In this document: piece by piece, positions 53,399 through 62,091 of the stretch
How positions within the stretch are numbered: the stretch's first letter is position 1
Layout of the letters: each line of letters starts with the position of its first letter
From: Agromyces marinus
GTDB lineage: Bacteria; Actinomycetota; Actinomycetes; Actinomycetales; Microbacteriaceae
Length of the DNA: 64,000 nucleotides
Direction: 5' to 3'
Assembly (NCBI RefSeq): GCF_021442325.1
Contig: NZ_CP087879.1
Span: 3,138,017-3,202,016, forward strand
The notes under the pieces: generated by a model
Told to the model about the DNA's origin: nothing
The model's input: only the letters and a program-made list of their open reading frames with translations
Database searches by the model: none
Position numbers and translations under genes: made by a program

Positions 53399-54724
53399 GT
53401 GAGCTCTGACGGAGTGCCCCAGCGGACCGGCAACAACCTCGACCCGTGGTACGCGAACTACGCCGAGCGAGCCGCCGGATTCGCAGCCTCCGAGGTGCGG
53501 GCCCTCTTCGCCGTCGCCTCCCGTCCCGAGGTCGTCTCCCTCGCGGGTGGAATGCCGTTCGTCTCGGCCCTGCCGCAGGAGCTCATCACGTCCGCCTTCG
53601 AGCGGACCATGCGCGAACAGGGCCCGGTCGCGCTCCAGTACGGCTCCGGGCAGGGGATCCCCTCGCTTCGGGCGCACATCCTCGACGTCATGGCCCTCGA
53701 GGGCATTCGGGATGCCTCCGTCGACGACGTCGTCACGTCGACCGGTTCCCAGCAGGCCCTCGATCTCGTCGCGAAGCTCTTCCTCGACCCGGGTGACGTC
53801 GTCCTCGCCGAGGCGCCGTCGTACGTGGGCGCCATGGGCGTGTTCCGCTCCTACCAGGCGCAGGTCGTGCACGTCGCCATGGACGAGGACGGACTCATCC
53901 CCGACGCGCTGCGCGAGAGCATCGCGGTGCTCCGCGGGCAGGGCCGGCGGATCAAGTTCCTCTACACGATCCCGAACTTCCACAACCCGGCCGGGGTCAC
54001 CCTCTCGGCGGCGCGCCGACCCGAGATCCTCGAGATCTGCCGTGCGAACGAGATCCTGATCCTCGAGGACAACCCCTACGGGCTGCTCCACTTCGACGAG
54101 CCCGCGCCGCACGCGCTCCGGTCCATGGACCCGGAGGGCGTGATCTACCTCGGTTCATTCTCGAAGACCCTTGCCCCGGGATTCCGCGTCGGCTGGGCGC
54201 TCGCTCCGCACGCCATCCGCGAGAAGCTCGTCCTCGCCGCCGAGTCGGCGATCCTCTCGCCCTCCTCGTTCAGTCAGCTCGTCGTCTCCGAGTACCTGTC
54301 GGAGGCCGACTGGCGCGGCCAGATCGACGCGTTCCGCGGGGTCTACCGGGAACGCAAGGATGCGATGATCGACGCACTGGGGGAGTACCTGCCCCAGCTG
54401 TCGTGGACCAACCCCAATGGCGGGTTCTACGTGTGGGCCACGCTGCCGGATCGGCTCGACTCGAAGCAGATGCTTCCCCGCGCGGTCCGAGAGCTCGTCG
54501 CCTACACGCCGGGAACCGCGTTCTTCGCCGACGGCCGCGGCCGCCACGCGATGCGGCTGTCGTTCTGCTACCCGACGCCGGAGTCGATCCGGCTCGGCAT
54601 CCGCCGTCTCGCCACCGTCATCAACGGCGAGCTCGACCTGCTCGACACGTTCGAGGGCACCGGTCGCCTCCAGACACCAGACCTGCCGGGCATCGAACCT
54701 GCCCCGCCAACCGACCTCAAGTAG
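53399..54724 (+). CDS. PLP-dependent aminotransferase (AADAT/MocR-type class I)
   Basis: The 441-residue fold-type I aminotransferase has LAGGMPFVSALPQE, LQYGSGQGIPSLRAHILD, TIPNFHNPAGVTLS and the cofactor lysine in YLGSFSKTLAPGFRVGW. The closest kind is the 2-aminoadipate/multisubstrate aminotransferase group related to MocR regulators but without a DNA-binding domain. GTG 53399 is the start; a TAGCAT -10 box lies near 53363. It is followed after 16 bases by a D-Ala ligase-like gene, a usual pair in this family. Confidence 0.92.
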   Translation: MSSDGVPQRTGNNLDPWYANYAERAAGFAASEVRALFAVASRPEVVSLAGGMPFVSALPQELITSAFERTMREQGPVALQYGSGQGIPSLRAHILDVMALEGIRDASVDDVVTSTGSQQALDLVAKLFLDPGDVVLAEAPSYVGAMGVFRSYQAQVVHVAMDEDGLIPDALRESIAVLRGQGRRIKFLYTIPNFHNPAGVTLSAARRPEILEICRANEILILEDNPYGLLHFDEPAPHALRSMDPEGVIYLGSFSKTLAPGFRVGWALAPHAIREKLVLAAESAILSPSSFSQLVVSEYLSEADWRGQIDAFRGVYRERKDAMIDALGEYLPQLSWTNPNGGFYVWATLPDRLDSKQMLPRAVRELVAYTPGTAFFADGRGRHAMRLSFCYPTPESIRLGIRRLATVINGELDLLDTFEGTGRLQTPDLPGIEPAPPTDLK

Positions 54725-54740
54725 TGGAGAATCCCTGATC

Positions 54741-55700
54741 ATGAGCGAATCCACGGGTCTGTTCGTCGTCGTTCTCGCCGGCGGGATCTCCCACGAACGC
54801 GACGTCTCCCTGCGCTCCGGGCGCCGCGTCGCCGATGCGCTCGCGCGCGCCGGGCACCGGGTCGAGCTGCGCGATCCCGATGCCGGCCTCCTGCCCTTCC
54901 TCTCCGAGGCACGCCCGGACGTGGTCTTCCCGGCACTGCACGGCTCGAGCGGAGAGGACGGCACGCTCCTCGAGTTGCTCTCGGCGCTCGGCGTCCCCAC
55001 GGTCGGGTCGACCGGCCCGGCCGCGCGCCGCGCGTGGTCGAAGCCCGTCGCGAGCTCCATCGTCGCCGGCGCGGGCGTGACCGTTCCGGCGTCGATCGTG
55101 CTCTCGCACGAGTCGTTCCGCGAGCTCGGTGCCGCGAGCGTGCTGCGCGTCATCCGAGAGGCACTCCCCGGTGCGCTGGTCGTCAAGCCGGCATCCGGTG
55201 GCTCGGCGCAGGGCGTCACCATCGTCGAGGACCCGTCGGACCTGCCCCGCGCGATGGTCGACGCGTTCACGTACGCGGATGCGGCCGTGGTCGAACAGCG
55301 CATCGTCGGGACAGAGGTGTCGGTCGGCATCGTCGAGACGGATGGCACGGCGCGCGCGCTGACCGCAGTCGAGATCGTGCCCTCGGCCGGCGTCTACTCG
55401 TTCCAGGCCCGCTACAACGCGGGCGAGACGACCTTCTTCGCGCCGTGCCGGCTCGAAGCCGACGCTGCCGCGCGCGCCACGGAGGCCGCGATCGCCGCGC
55501 ACGGAGCCCTCGGCCTCCGGGACCTCTCGCGCGTCGACCTCATCGTCGACGAGGCCGGCACCCCGTGGTTCCTCGAGGCGAACGTGCTGCCCGGCCTCAC
55601 CGAGACCTCCCTCATGCCGCTCGCGATCGAGGCGTCCGGCACGGAGGCGACGACGGTATACGACGCGCTGGTGCGATCGGCGGCGCGACGCGGAGCGTGA
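54741..55700 (+). CDS. D-alanine--D-alanine ligase family protein (ATP-grasp)
   Basis: This 319-residue ATP-grasp ligase has a Ddl N-terminal part (VVVLAGGISHERDVSLRSGRRVADAL; VVFPALHGSSGEDGTLLELL), the ATP-grasp core (LVVKPASGGSAQGVTIV) and the metal-binding RVDLIVDEAGTPWFLEANVLPGLTETS. It likely ligates D-alanine for peptidoglycan or a related amino acid pair. A second, main ddl may exist elsewhere, so no gene symbol is given. It ends just before a parS-like site and the convergent parB. Confidence 0.9.
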   Translation: MSESTGLFVVVLAGGISHERDVSLRSGRRVADALARAGHRVELRDPDAGLLPFLSEARPDVVFPALHGSSGEDGTLLELLSALGVPTVGSTGPAARRAWSKPVASSIVAGAGVTVPASIVLSHESFRELGAASVLRVIREALPGALVVKPASGGSAQGVTIVEDPSDLPRAMVDAFTYADAAVVEQRIVGTEVSVGIVETDGTARALTAVEIVPSAGVYSFQARYNAGETTFFAPCRLEADAAARATEAAIAAHGALGLRDLSRVDLIVDEAGTPWFLEANVLPGLTETSLMPLAIEASGTEATTVYDALVRSAARRGA

Positions 55701-55703
55701 CGC

Positions 55704-55719
55704 GTTTCACGTGGAACGC
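55704..55719. promoter_or_regulatory. parS-like site 1
   Basis: CGTTTCACGTGGAACG differs from the parS consensus TGTTTCACGTGAAACA at the ends and one inner base. It lies between the convergent ligase and parB stops. Confidence 0.75.
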
Positions 55720-55763
55720 ACGCACGCCCTGACGCCGTCGTCTCACGGCTTCAGGACGAGCGA

Positions 55764-56741
55764 TCAGAGCCCGTCGAGGTTCTCGCCGAGTTCGGAGAGG
55801 ATCCGTCGCAGATCCTGGACGGTCGCGAAGTCGATGTTGATCCGCCCCTTGCGCGCACCGAGCGAGATCTTGACGCGCGTGTCGAGGCGGTCGCCGAGCC
55901 GGGTGGAGAGGTCGTCGAGGAACTCCTGGCGCTTCCCGGCAGCGGGCTTCTGTCGGGGCGCCTTCGGCGCCTGCGCGGCGATCGCCTCCGCGGCGCGGAC
56001 CGAGAGGTCCTCGTTGACGATCTTGTCGGCCAGGCGCTGCATCGCCTCGGCGTCGCCGGCAGCGAGGATCGCCCTGGCGTGGCCGGCGCTCAGGACCCCG
56101 GCCGCGACGCGCACCTGAATGGGCTCGGGGAGCTTCAGCAGTCGAAGCGTGTTGGAGATCTGCGGGCGCGATCGCCCGATCCGCGTCGCGAGCTCCTCCT
56201 GGGTGATCCCGAAGTCCGCGAGCAGCTGCTGATAGGCCGACGCTTCCTCGAGCGGGTTCAGCTGAGACCGGTGCAGGTTCTCCAGCAGGGCGTCACGGAG
56301 CATCGCCTCGTCGGCGGTGTCCTTCACGACCGCCGGAATGGTGTCGAGCCCGGCCGCCTTCGTCGCACGGAGCCGACGTTCGCCCATGACGAGTTCGTAC
56401 TTGCCGGCGTCGACCGGGTGCGGACGCACCACGATCGGCTGGAGCACGCCGAACTCCTTGATCGAGTGGACGAGCTCGGCGAGGTCGTCTTCGTCGAACA
56501 CCGTGCGCGGCTGCTGGGCGTTCGGCAGCACGTCGGCCGGGTCGAGGCGCGCCAGGTGCGCGCCCGGGACCGTGACGAGGTTCGCCTCGGCGGCCTGCGC
56601 GACGGCGGCCATCGCAGCCGCCGGCACGTCGGACTCGGGGAAGAAGACGTCGACGGGGCGGTTCGCCCTCGGCGCCTCTTCGGTGACGGTCGGGATCAAT
56701 GCACCGATGCCACGGCCGAGGCCGGTTCGCTTGGTCGCCAT
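55764..56741 (-). CDS. parB: Chromosome partitioning protein ParB
   Basis: This 325-residue ParB has the CTPase motif GERRLRATKAAGLDTIPAVV, the ENLHRSQLNPLEEASAYQQLL box, a helix-turn-helix (ITQEELATRIGRSRPQISNTLRLLKLP) and a C-terminal dimerisation part. The N-terminus TKRTGLGRGIGALIP is the usual ParA-interacting peptide. It binds parS sites, four of which lie within 5 kb. Its ATG shares a base with the parA stop (TGATG). Confidence 0.97.
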   Translation of the reverse strand: MATKRTGLGRGIGALIPTVTEEAPRANRPVDVFFPESDVPAAAMAAVAQAAEANLVTVPGAHLARLDPADVLPNAQQPRTVFDEDDLAELVHSIKEFGVLQPIVVRPHPVDAGKYELVMGERRLRATKAAGLDTIPAVVKDTADEAMLRDALLENLHRSQLNPLEEASAYQQLLADFGITQEELATRIGRSRPQISNTLRLLKLPEPIQVRVAAGVLSAGHARAILAAGDAEAMQRLADKIVNEDLSVRAAEAIAAQAPKAPRQKPAAGKRQEFLDDLSTRLGDRLDTRVKISLGARKGRINIDFATVQDLRRILSELGENLDGL

Positions 56742-58603
56742 CAGTTCGACTCCTCCTGCGGTTCCTGCGCGCCGCGCCATGCGATCTCGGCCGCAGCCTC
56801 GCGGTACGAGAGCGATCCCGTCGACGTGAAGTCGTACGTGATGACGCTCTGCCCGTAGCTGGGTGCCTCGGAAACCCGCACCGATCGCGGAATGATCGTG
56901 TCCAGCGTCTGGGTGGGGAAGTGGTCGCGGACCTCCTGGGCGACCTGCTGCGCGAGATTCGTGCGCGAGTCGTACATCGTGAGCAGGATCGTGCTGAGAC
57001 GGAGGTCCGGGTTGAGGTGTCGCTCGATGAGCTCGATGTTGCTGAGCAGTTGGGAGAGGCCCTCGAGCGCGTAGTACTCGCACTGGATCGGGATGAGCAC
57101 CTCTCGCGCTGCGACGAAGGCGTTGATGGTGAGCAGCCCGAGCGACGGCGGGCAGTCGATGAAGACGTAGTCGTACGGCTCGTCCATGCCCGCGAGGTGC
57201 GTATCGAGTGCCCGCCGGAGGCGTTGTTCGCGCGCCACCAGGGAGACGAGTTCGATCTCGGCCCCTGCGAGATGGATGGTCGCCGGAACGCAATCGAGGT
57301 TCTCGTGTTCCGTCGAGCGCTGCACGACGTCGGCGATCGGCAGGTCGGAGACGAGGACCTCGTACACGCTCTGCAGGTCGGAGCGGTGGTCGACACCGAG
57401 CGCCGTCGACGCGTTCCCCTGGGGATCGAGGTCGATCACCAGCACTCGCGCTCCCGACCGAGCCAGGGCGGCCGCGAGGTTCACCGCGGAGGTGGTCTTG
57501 CCGACGCCGCCCTTCTGGTTCGAGATCGTGAAGACGCGCGGCGCAGCGGGCAGCGGGAGGACGGCCTCATCGAGGACGGTCCGACGACGGGTTTCGTCGG
57601 CGAGCTGATCAGCCAGGGGAGTTCCTCCGTGTGTCATGGATGTTTCACGTGAAACCGGCGCTTCTGTGCCGGGGTCGTGTGCGAGGTCGCCCGGCTCCCT
57701 GGGGAGCGTCTGGGTCGATTGCTCGGTGCCGCCCGGACCGGCATCCGGTCGCGAGACCGGACTCGGCGCACCGGGATCCGCCGGGACAGCATACGGCGAA
57801 TGGATGCCCTCCGCCGCATCAGGGAGCGATGCGACACCGTTCGGGGAGGGTCCGTCGGCCGGTACGGTCGCGGGGGTCGATTCGACGGCCTTCCGCTCGG
57901 GTGCGATCACGGGGTCGACGTGCGCGAGCGGTTCATCGGCGGCCGTGCGATGCAGGCTCGACACCGTCTCGGCGGTCGCATCTCCGACGATCTCGCGGAT
58001 GATGTCCTCGAGGAGCTCGTCCGCGTTCCGCCGGGGGAGCGACTTCTCGTTCGAGGGCCCGGGTTCGGACGCCTCGTCCTCGGTCAGCGCTGCCGCCGTT
58101 GCGGCATCCCAATCGAATCGGGCCGAACGCGTCTCGCTGCTCTGCTGCGCAGTCGCACTCGCGATACCACGTGCCTCGGTCCGATGCTCGGGCTCGCTCG
58201 TGGGCTGGGTCGTGGTCGAGGACTGCTGGGCATCGGCCACGTTCGGCTGCCTCGGGCCGACGGTCACGGACGCCCGCTCGACCTCCGGGCCGGAGCGCGC
58301 CCCGGCAGCGCGCTCGACCTCGGGCGCGGTGGGGTCGCCGGCCGCACCGACCGGAGCGGCGCGCCCGTCAGCGCTTCGCGTCGCCGGCCTGCGCTCGGCC
58401 TCCCTGCTGACTTCGCCCGACCCGATGGGGCGCAGCAGTGCGTCGAAATCGGGCTCCGAACCGGGGGCCGATCCCCGAGCACGTTCGCGCGCCTCGTACA
58501 GTTCGATGCGGGTCGGCTCGTGAACCTCGGGATCCGTGGCTGGCTCCACCGGGGTGCGTTCGGGCTTCCGACGCTGGAACCAGCCCCGCCCACCGTTCGC
58601 CAT
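56741..58603 (-). CDS. parA: Chromosome partitioning ATPase ParA with long N-terminal extension
   Basis: The reading frame from ATG 58603 gives 620 residues. Residues from about 323 (MTHGGTPLADQLADETRRRTVL) are a standard ParA/Soj with Walker A SNQKGGVGKTTSAVNLA, Walker A' DLDPQGNASTALG and FIDCPPSLGLLTINA. The first 322 residues are acidic, Ser/Thr/Pro-rich and apparently disordered, with one helix-like stretch (ADELLEDIIREIVGD). AGGAG stands 7 bases upstream of ATG 58603, while ATG 57637 has only a parS site before it, so I favour the long form. The short 298-residue form at 57637 is the alternative. Confidence 0.85.
   Translation of the reverse strand: MANGGRGWFQRRKPERTPVEPATDPEVHEPTRIELYEARERARGSAPGSEPDFDALLRPIGSGEVSREAERRPATRSADGRAAPVGAAGDPTAPEVERAAGARSGPEVERASVTVGPRQPNVADAQQSSTTTQPTSEPEHRTEARGIASATAQQSSETRSARFDWDAATAAALTEDEASEPGPSNEKSLPRRNADELLEDIIREIVGDATAETVSSLHRTAADEPLAHVDPVIAPERKAVESTPATVPADGPSPNGVASLPDAAEGIHSPYAVPADPGAPSPVSRPDAGPGGTEQSTQTLPREPGDLAHDPGTEAPVSRETSMTHGGTPLADQLADETRRRTVLDEAVLPLPAAPRVFTISNQKGGVGKTTSAVNLAAALARSGARVLVIDLDPQGNASTALGVDHRSDLQSVYEVLVSDLPIADVVQRSTEHENLDCVPATIHLAGAEIELVSLVAREQRLRRALDTHLAGMDEPYDYVFIDCPPSLGLLTINAFVAAREVLIPIQCEYYALEGLSQLLSNIELIERHLNPDLRLSTILLTMYDSRTNLAQQVAQEVRDHFPTQTLDTIIPRSVRVSEAPSYGQSVITYDFTSTGSLSYREAAAEIAWRGAQEPQEESN
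57641..57656. promoter_or_regulatory. parS site 2 (inside the parA frame)
   Basis: TGTTTCACGTGAAACC matches the parS consensus at 15 of 16 bases. It lies 4 bases upstream of the alternative parA start and inside the long reading frame, encoding VSRET. Confidence 0.9.
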
Positions 58604-58747
58604 GCCCCACTCCTGACCCGGTCCGACCGCGCAAGGTGCGGCACGGTCCATTCGAGTCACCAGCCTAACCGCCACCGGGGACAGGGGAGTGCTCCCGGCG
58701 CGTGCGTCGAGAGACGTGCGGGCAACGGCGAGCGACCGGTGGGCCAA

Positions 58748-58771
58748 GCACCGTTTCACGTGAAACGGTGC
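58748..58771. promoter_or_regulatory. parS site 3 (24-base perfect palindrome)
   Basis: GCACCGTTTCACGTGAAACGGTGC is a perfect palindrome containing the parS core CGTTTCACGTGAAACG (58752-58767). It lies between the S66 peptidase gene and parA. Confidence 0.92.
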
Positions 58772-58821
58772 GCGGTCCGCACGCCTCCCCGAGGGTCGGG
58801 CTCGGCCACCGGTCGGTCGGA

Positions 58822-59883
58822 TCAGGCCCGGCCGAAGTCCGCGCGGATCACCCGCGTCGAGGGGTCGAGCGCCAGGGGGCCGCCGTACGGCAGTACCCAC
58901 TGGGGTCGTGTGTGACCGAAGGGCGGGCCGACGCAGACGACGGCGTCGCGGTTGTAGCGCGCGACCTCGGTGATGATCGCGTCGCGCTGGGCACGTCGAT
59001 AGTCGGCGCGTTCCTGCGGCGTCCGAGGTCCGGACTCCAGCGAACTCGCCGGCGGGCGCGCCGCGACCACGGCCGAGAGCGGATCGAGCAGCCCGCGTTC
59101 ACCGATGGCGCGGATGATCCTCGCGACCCAGTCTTCGGGCGGAACCAGTTCGCTCGTCTCGATGAACAGCACGGCCCCCTCGAGCGAGGCGGGCGCGAAT
59201 GGAAACCTGTCCGCAACCAGGATCTGGTCGAGAACCTCGAGGCAGCCACCCCACGTGACACCCTCGACCGGGAGAGCGCCGCCGGCCCAGGTCCACGGCT
59301 CGGTGGCCTCGCGTTCTGGGAACTCGGTCAGCGATCGAGCATCGTCCCAGGGCACGCCGAAGTCCTCGGACTCGCCCGGATCCGTGATCTCGATCTCGCC
59401 GCCGTCGATGAGCGCCGCGCGCAGCGAACGCGCGTGGATGTCGTCGACCCGTGGTCCTGCACCGAGGTGCACCTGAGTGCTCCCGCCGTAGAAGCTCGCG
59501 ATGCCGTGACCCCAGAGCCAGTTGTGCAGGTTCGTGTTGTCGCTGTACCCGACGAAGGGCTTCGGGTCCCGGCGTGCCAACTCGGCATCGAGGTGGGGGA
59601 TGACGAGGATCTGATCGTCTCCGCCGATCGTGGCGAGGATTCCGCGGATCGACGGATCGGCGAAGGCGGACATGAGATCCGCGGCGCGATCGGATGGCGT
59701 GGCATCGGCTCGTCGCGTGGTCGGGTACTCGACGGGGATCAGACCGGTCGCCACCGTGAGTCTGGTCATCGCCTGCTCATGGAGCTCGGGGAAGTACGCG
59801 GGCGCCGCCCACGAGGGTGAGAGCACCGCGATGCGATCACCGGGCCTGGCCTTGGGTGGGGAGATCAGCTCGACGGACGCCAT
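58822..59883 (-). CDS. S66 family peptidase (LD-carboxypeptidase / MccF-like)
   Basis: This 353-residue protein is in the LD-carboxypeptidase/microcin C7 self-immunity (MccF) family. It has LSPSWAAPAYFPELHEQAM, ATIGGDDQ, the nucleophile serine in FVGYSDNTNLHNWLW, an internal IETSELVPPEDWV segment and the catalytic histidine in GPPFGHTRPQWVLPYG. S66 enzymes trim murein tetrapeptides or cleave aminoacyl-nucleotide toxins; the MccF subgroup is favoured by the long insertion. It lies between rsmG and parA, interrupting the conserved gene order. ATG 59883 is chosen. Confidence 0.9.
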   Translation of the reverse strand: MASVELISPPKARPGDRIAVLSPSWAAPAYFPELHEQAMTRLTVATGLIPVEYPTTRRADATPSDRAADLMSAFADPSIRGILATIGGDDQILVIPHLDAELARRDPKPFVGYSDNTNLHNWLWGHGIASFYGGSTQVHLGAGPRVDDIHARSLRAALIDGGEIEITDPGESEDFGVPWDDARSLTEFPEREATEPWTWAGGALPVEGVTWGGCLEVLDQILVADRFPFAPASLEGAVLFIETSELVPPEDWVARIIRAIGERGLLDPLSAVVAARPPASSLESGPRTPQERADYRRAQRDAIITEVARYNRDAVVCVGPPFGHTRPQWVLPYGGPLALDPSTRVIRADFGRA

Positions 59884-59928
59884 TCCACGATGATGCCGCA
59901 CCCATCGATCGAACGGTGGCGGCCCGCT

Positions 59929-60582
59929 TCAGGCGGGCGACACCCGGGCGCGGAACACCCTCGTCACCTCGTCGACGAGTCCCTCACCGAGCACGACGAC
60001 CTCGGTGTCGGTCAGCCGGAACCTGCGGATCGCCTTCTCCGCCGCGCCGATCTCACCGTCGACCCCGGCGCCCTTCATCAGCACGAGCTCTCCGCCCGCG
60101 CGGAGCAGGGGAGCGGTGATCGGAATCAGGGTCCGCAGCGCGCTCACCGCGCGCGCCGTCACCTGGTCGAGCGCCCCCGTGAGCCGGACGTCCTCCGCGC
60201 GGGCCCGGACGACGTCGACGTTCTCGAGCCCGAGCTCGGCGACCTGGCGTTCGAGCCAGGCGACCCGTCGTTCCATGGGCTCGATGAGCGTCAGGTGGAC
60301 ATCCGGCCGCGCGATCGCGAGCACGAGTCCGGGCAGCCCCGCCCCGGAGCCGACATCACCGACCCGGCCGGGACGGAGCAGCGGCGCGACGAGGCCCGAG
60401 TTGACGATGTGCCGCGACCACAGCCTGGGGAGCTCGAGCGGACCGATCAGTCCGAGCTCCTCGCCGTGACGGGCGAGGTTCTCGGTGAACCTCCGGACCT
60501 CGTCGAGTCGGTCCCCGAACACCGCCTCGGCGGCCGCCGGCTCGGACTCGAGGGCGTCCCGCCACTCCGCGCGCTCAGTCAT
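59929..60582 (-). CDS. rsmG: 16S rRNA (guanine-N7)-methyltransferase RsmG
   Basis: This 217-residue methyltransferase (GidB family) has the AdoMet motif VGDVGSGAGLPGLVLAIARPDVHLTLIEPMERRVAWLE and the RHIVNSGLVAPLL and VTARAVSALRTLIP segments of the family. It methylates G527 of 16S rRNA; loss gives low-level streptomycin resistance in other bacteria. Its start codon overlaps parS site 4. It follows jag by 21 bases in the rnpA-to-rsmG operon. Confidence 0.96.
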   Translation of the reverse strand: MTERAEWRDALESEPAAAEAVFGDRLDEVRRFTENLARHGEELGLIGPLELPRLWSRHIVNSGLVAPLLRPGRVGDVGSGAGLPGLVLAIARPDVHLTLIEPMERRVAWLERQVAELGLENVDVVRARAEDVRLTGALDQVTARAVSALRTLIPITAPLLRAGGELVLMKGAGVDGEIGAAEKAIRRFRLTDTEVVVLGEGLVDEVTRVFRARVSPA

Positions 60583-60597
60583 GTTCCACGTGAAACG
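60582..60597. promoter_or_regulatory. parS-like site 4
   Basis: TGTTCCACGTGAAACG differs from the consensus at one inner base and at the last base. It spans the rsmG start codon, so ParB binding here could affect rsmG expression. Confidence 0.8.
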
Positions 60598-60603
60598 CGC
60601 GGC

Positions 60604-61101
60604 TCAGCCGGCGCGGGTGATGACGGTGTGGCGGTCCGCGCCCTCGCCGCGCGACTCCGAGTGCAGGCCGCGCTCGGCGACCAGGTCGTGCACGAGCTTC
60701 CGCTCGTACGACGACATCGGAGGCAGCGCTGCCTCGGCAGCACCCTCGTCGATGCGTTCCGCGGCACGAGCGACCAGTCGGCCGAGTTCGTCGCGGCGCG
60801 CGTCTCGAGAACCGCCGATGTCGAGGATGAGCCTCGAGAAGGCGCCCGTCTTGGACTGCACGGCGAGCCGTGAGAGCTCCTGCAGTGCGGTAACGGTCTC
60901 GGGGCGGGCGAGCACGCCGAGGTTGGCGTCGGTGCCGGCGTTCACCGACACGTACGCCCGGCCGTTGCGCGCATCGATGTCGATGTCGCCATCGAGATCG
61001 CAGATGTCGAGCAGTTCCTCGATGTAATCGGCGGCGATGTCGCCCTCTTCCTCGAGCTGCTCGAGGGTTCGGGCGGGGGTCTCGGTGCGAACCTCGCTCA
61101 T
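60604..61101 (-). CDS. jag: Jag/KhpB RNA-binding protein (KH-R3H)
   Basis: This 165-residue protein has an acidic N-terminus, a KH-II-like domain (about 25-95, with DIDIDARNGRAYVSVNAG and LGVLARPETVTALQELSRLAVQSK) and a C-terminal R3H domain (MSSYERKLVHDLVAERGLHSESRGEGADRHTVI region, about 128-162). It binds RNA with KhpA and influences cell division and envelope growth. The start MSEVRTE at 61101 lies 4 bases after the yidC stop. The usual Jag_N domain is absent. Confidence 0.93.
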   Translation of the reverse strand: MSEVRTETPARTLEQLEEEGDIAADYIEELLDICDLDGDIDIDARNGRAYVSVNAGTDANLGVLARPETVTALQELSRLAVQSKTGAFSRLILDIGGSRDARRDELGRLVARAAERIDEGAAEAALPPMSSYERKLVHDLVAERGLHSESRGEGADRHTVITRAG

Positions 61102-61105
61102 CGGG

Positions 61106-62083
61106 CTACTTCCTCTTCTGCTTCTTCGAGCGCGACTTGCCCATCGGCTGCTGGCGCTGCGTGGTCGTGGGCTTCTGCTCGCCTGCGGCATCCCCTTCGG
61201 GCCCGGGCTCGACGATCAGCTTGCCCTTGCGGGCCAGCCGGGCCTCGCGGGCCTTGGCCGCGTCGCTGCCGGGCGTGGGCATGTTCCGGATGACGATGAA
61301 CTGCTGGCCCATGGTCCAGAAGTTCGAGACGAGCCAGTAGAACATGACGCCGAGCGGGAAGGCGACGCCCGAGAACGCGAACACGAGCGGGAGCAGGTAG
61401 AGCAGGATGCGCTGCTGGCGGAACATCGGGCTCGCCTTGGTCTCAGGCGACATGTTCTTCGAGACGATCTGGAGCTGCGTGATGAACTGCGATGCCGTCA
61501 TCAGGATGATCATCGTGACGGCGACCCACATGGTCGCGGCACTGAACGGGTCGCCGGCCATCATCAGATTCCACTGGCTGATGAACGTCGAGCTGAGGGG
61601 CGCACCGAGGAACTCGGCGTTGGAGAACTGCTGCGCCAACTCCGGAGTCATGGCGCCGACGCCACCCCGGTCGGCGTGGATGGACGCGTCGTTGAGCACC
61701 GAGAACAGGCCGAAGAAGATCGGCATCTGCAGCAGCAGCGGCAGGCACGAGGAGAGCGGGTTGGTGCCGGTCCGCTTGTAGAGGTCCATGGTCTCGCGCG
61801 ACATGGCCTCGCGCGAGAACTGGTCCTTCTTGCCCTTGTACTTGTCCTGGATCTTCTTGAGCTGCGGCGCGACCTCGAGCATGCGGCGCTGACTCTTGAT
61901 CTGGCGCACGAAGATCGGGATGAGCGCGGCACGGACGACGACCACGAGGCCGACGATCGCGAGGACCCAGGTGATGCCCGCGGCGGGATCCATGCCGAGG
62001 AAGGTCCACAGCGAGTGGAACGCGACGAGGATCAGCTCGATGGCCCATTTGATGGGCCAGAGGAGAATGCTGAAGATGTCCAT
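61106..62083 (-). CDS. yidC: Membrane protein insertase YidC
   Basis: This 325-residue YidC/Oxa1 insertase has five membrane segments. MDIFSILLWPIKWAIELILVAFH at the N-terminus, the cytoplasmic hairpin QIKSQRRMLEVAPQLKKIQDKYKGKKDQF, SSCLPLLLQMPIFFGLFSVL and the C-terminal FSGVAFPLGVMFYWLVSNFW are typical. The tail is rich in Lys/Arg/Gln (KPTTTQRQQPMGKSRSKKQKRK). It inserts small membrane proteins. It is encoded between yidD and jag in the usual order. Confidence 0.96.
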   Translation of the reverse strand: MDIFSILLWPIKWAIELILVAFHSLWTFLGMDPAAGITWVLAIVGLVVVVRAALIPIFVRQIKSQRRMLEVAPQLKKIQDKYKGKKDQFSREAMSRETMDLYKRTGTNPLSSCLPLLLQMPIFFGLFSVLNDASIHADRGGVGAMTPELAQQFSNAEFLGAPLSSTFISQWNLMMAGDPFSAATMWVAVTMIILMTASQFITQLQIVSKNMSPETKASPMFRQQRILLYLLPLVFAFSGVAFPLGVMFYWLVSNFWTMGQQFIVIRNMPTPGSDAAKAREARLARKGKLIVEPGPEGDAAGEQKPTTTQRQQPMGKSRSKKQKRK

Positions 62084-62091
62084 TGGGCGGG

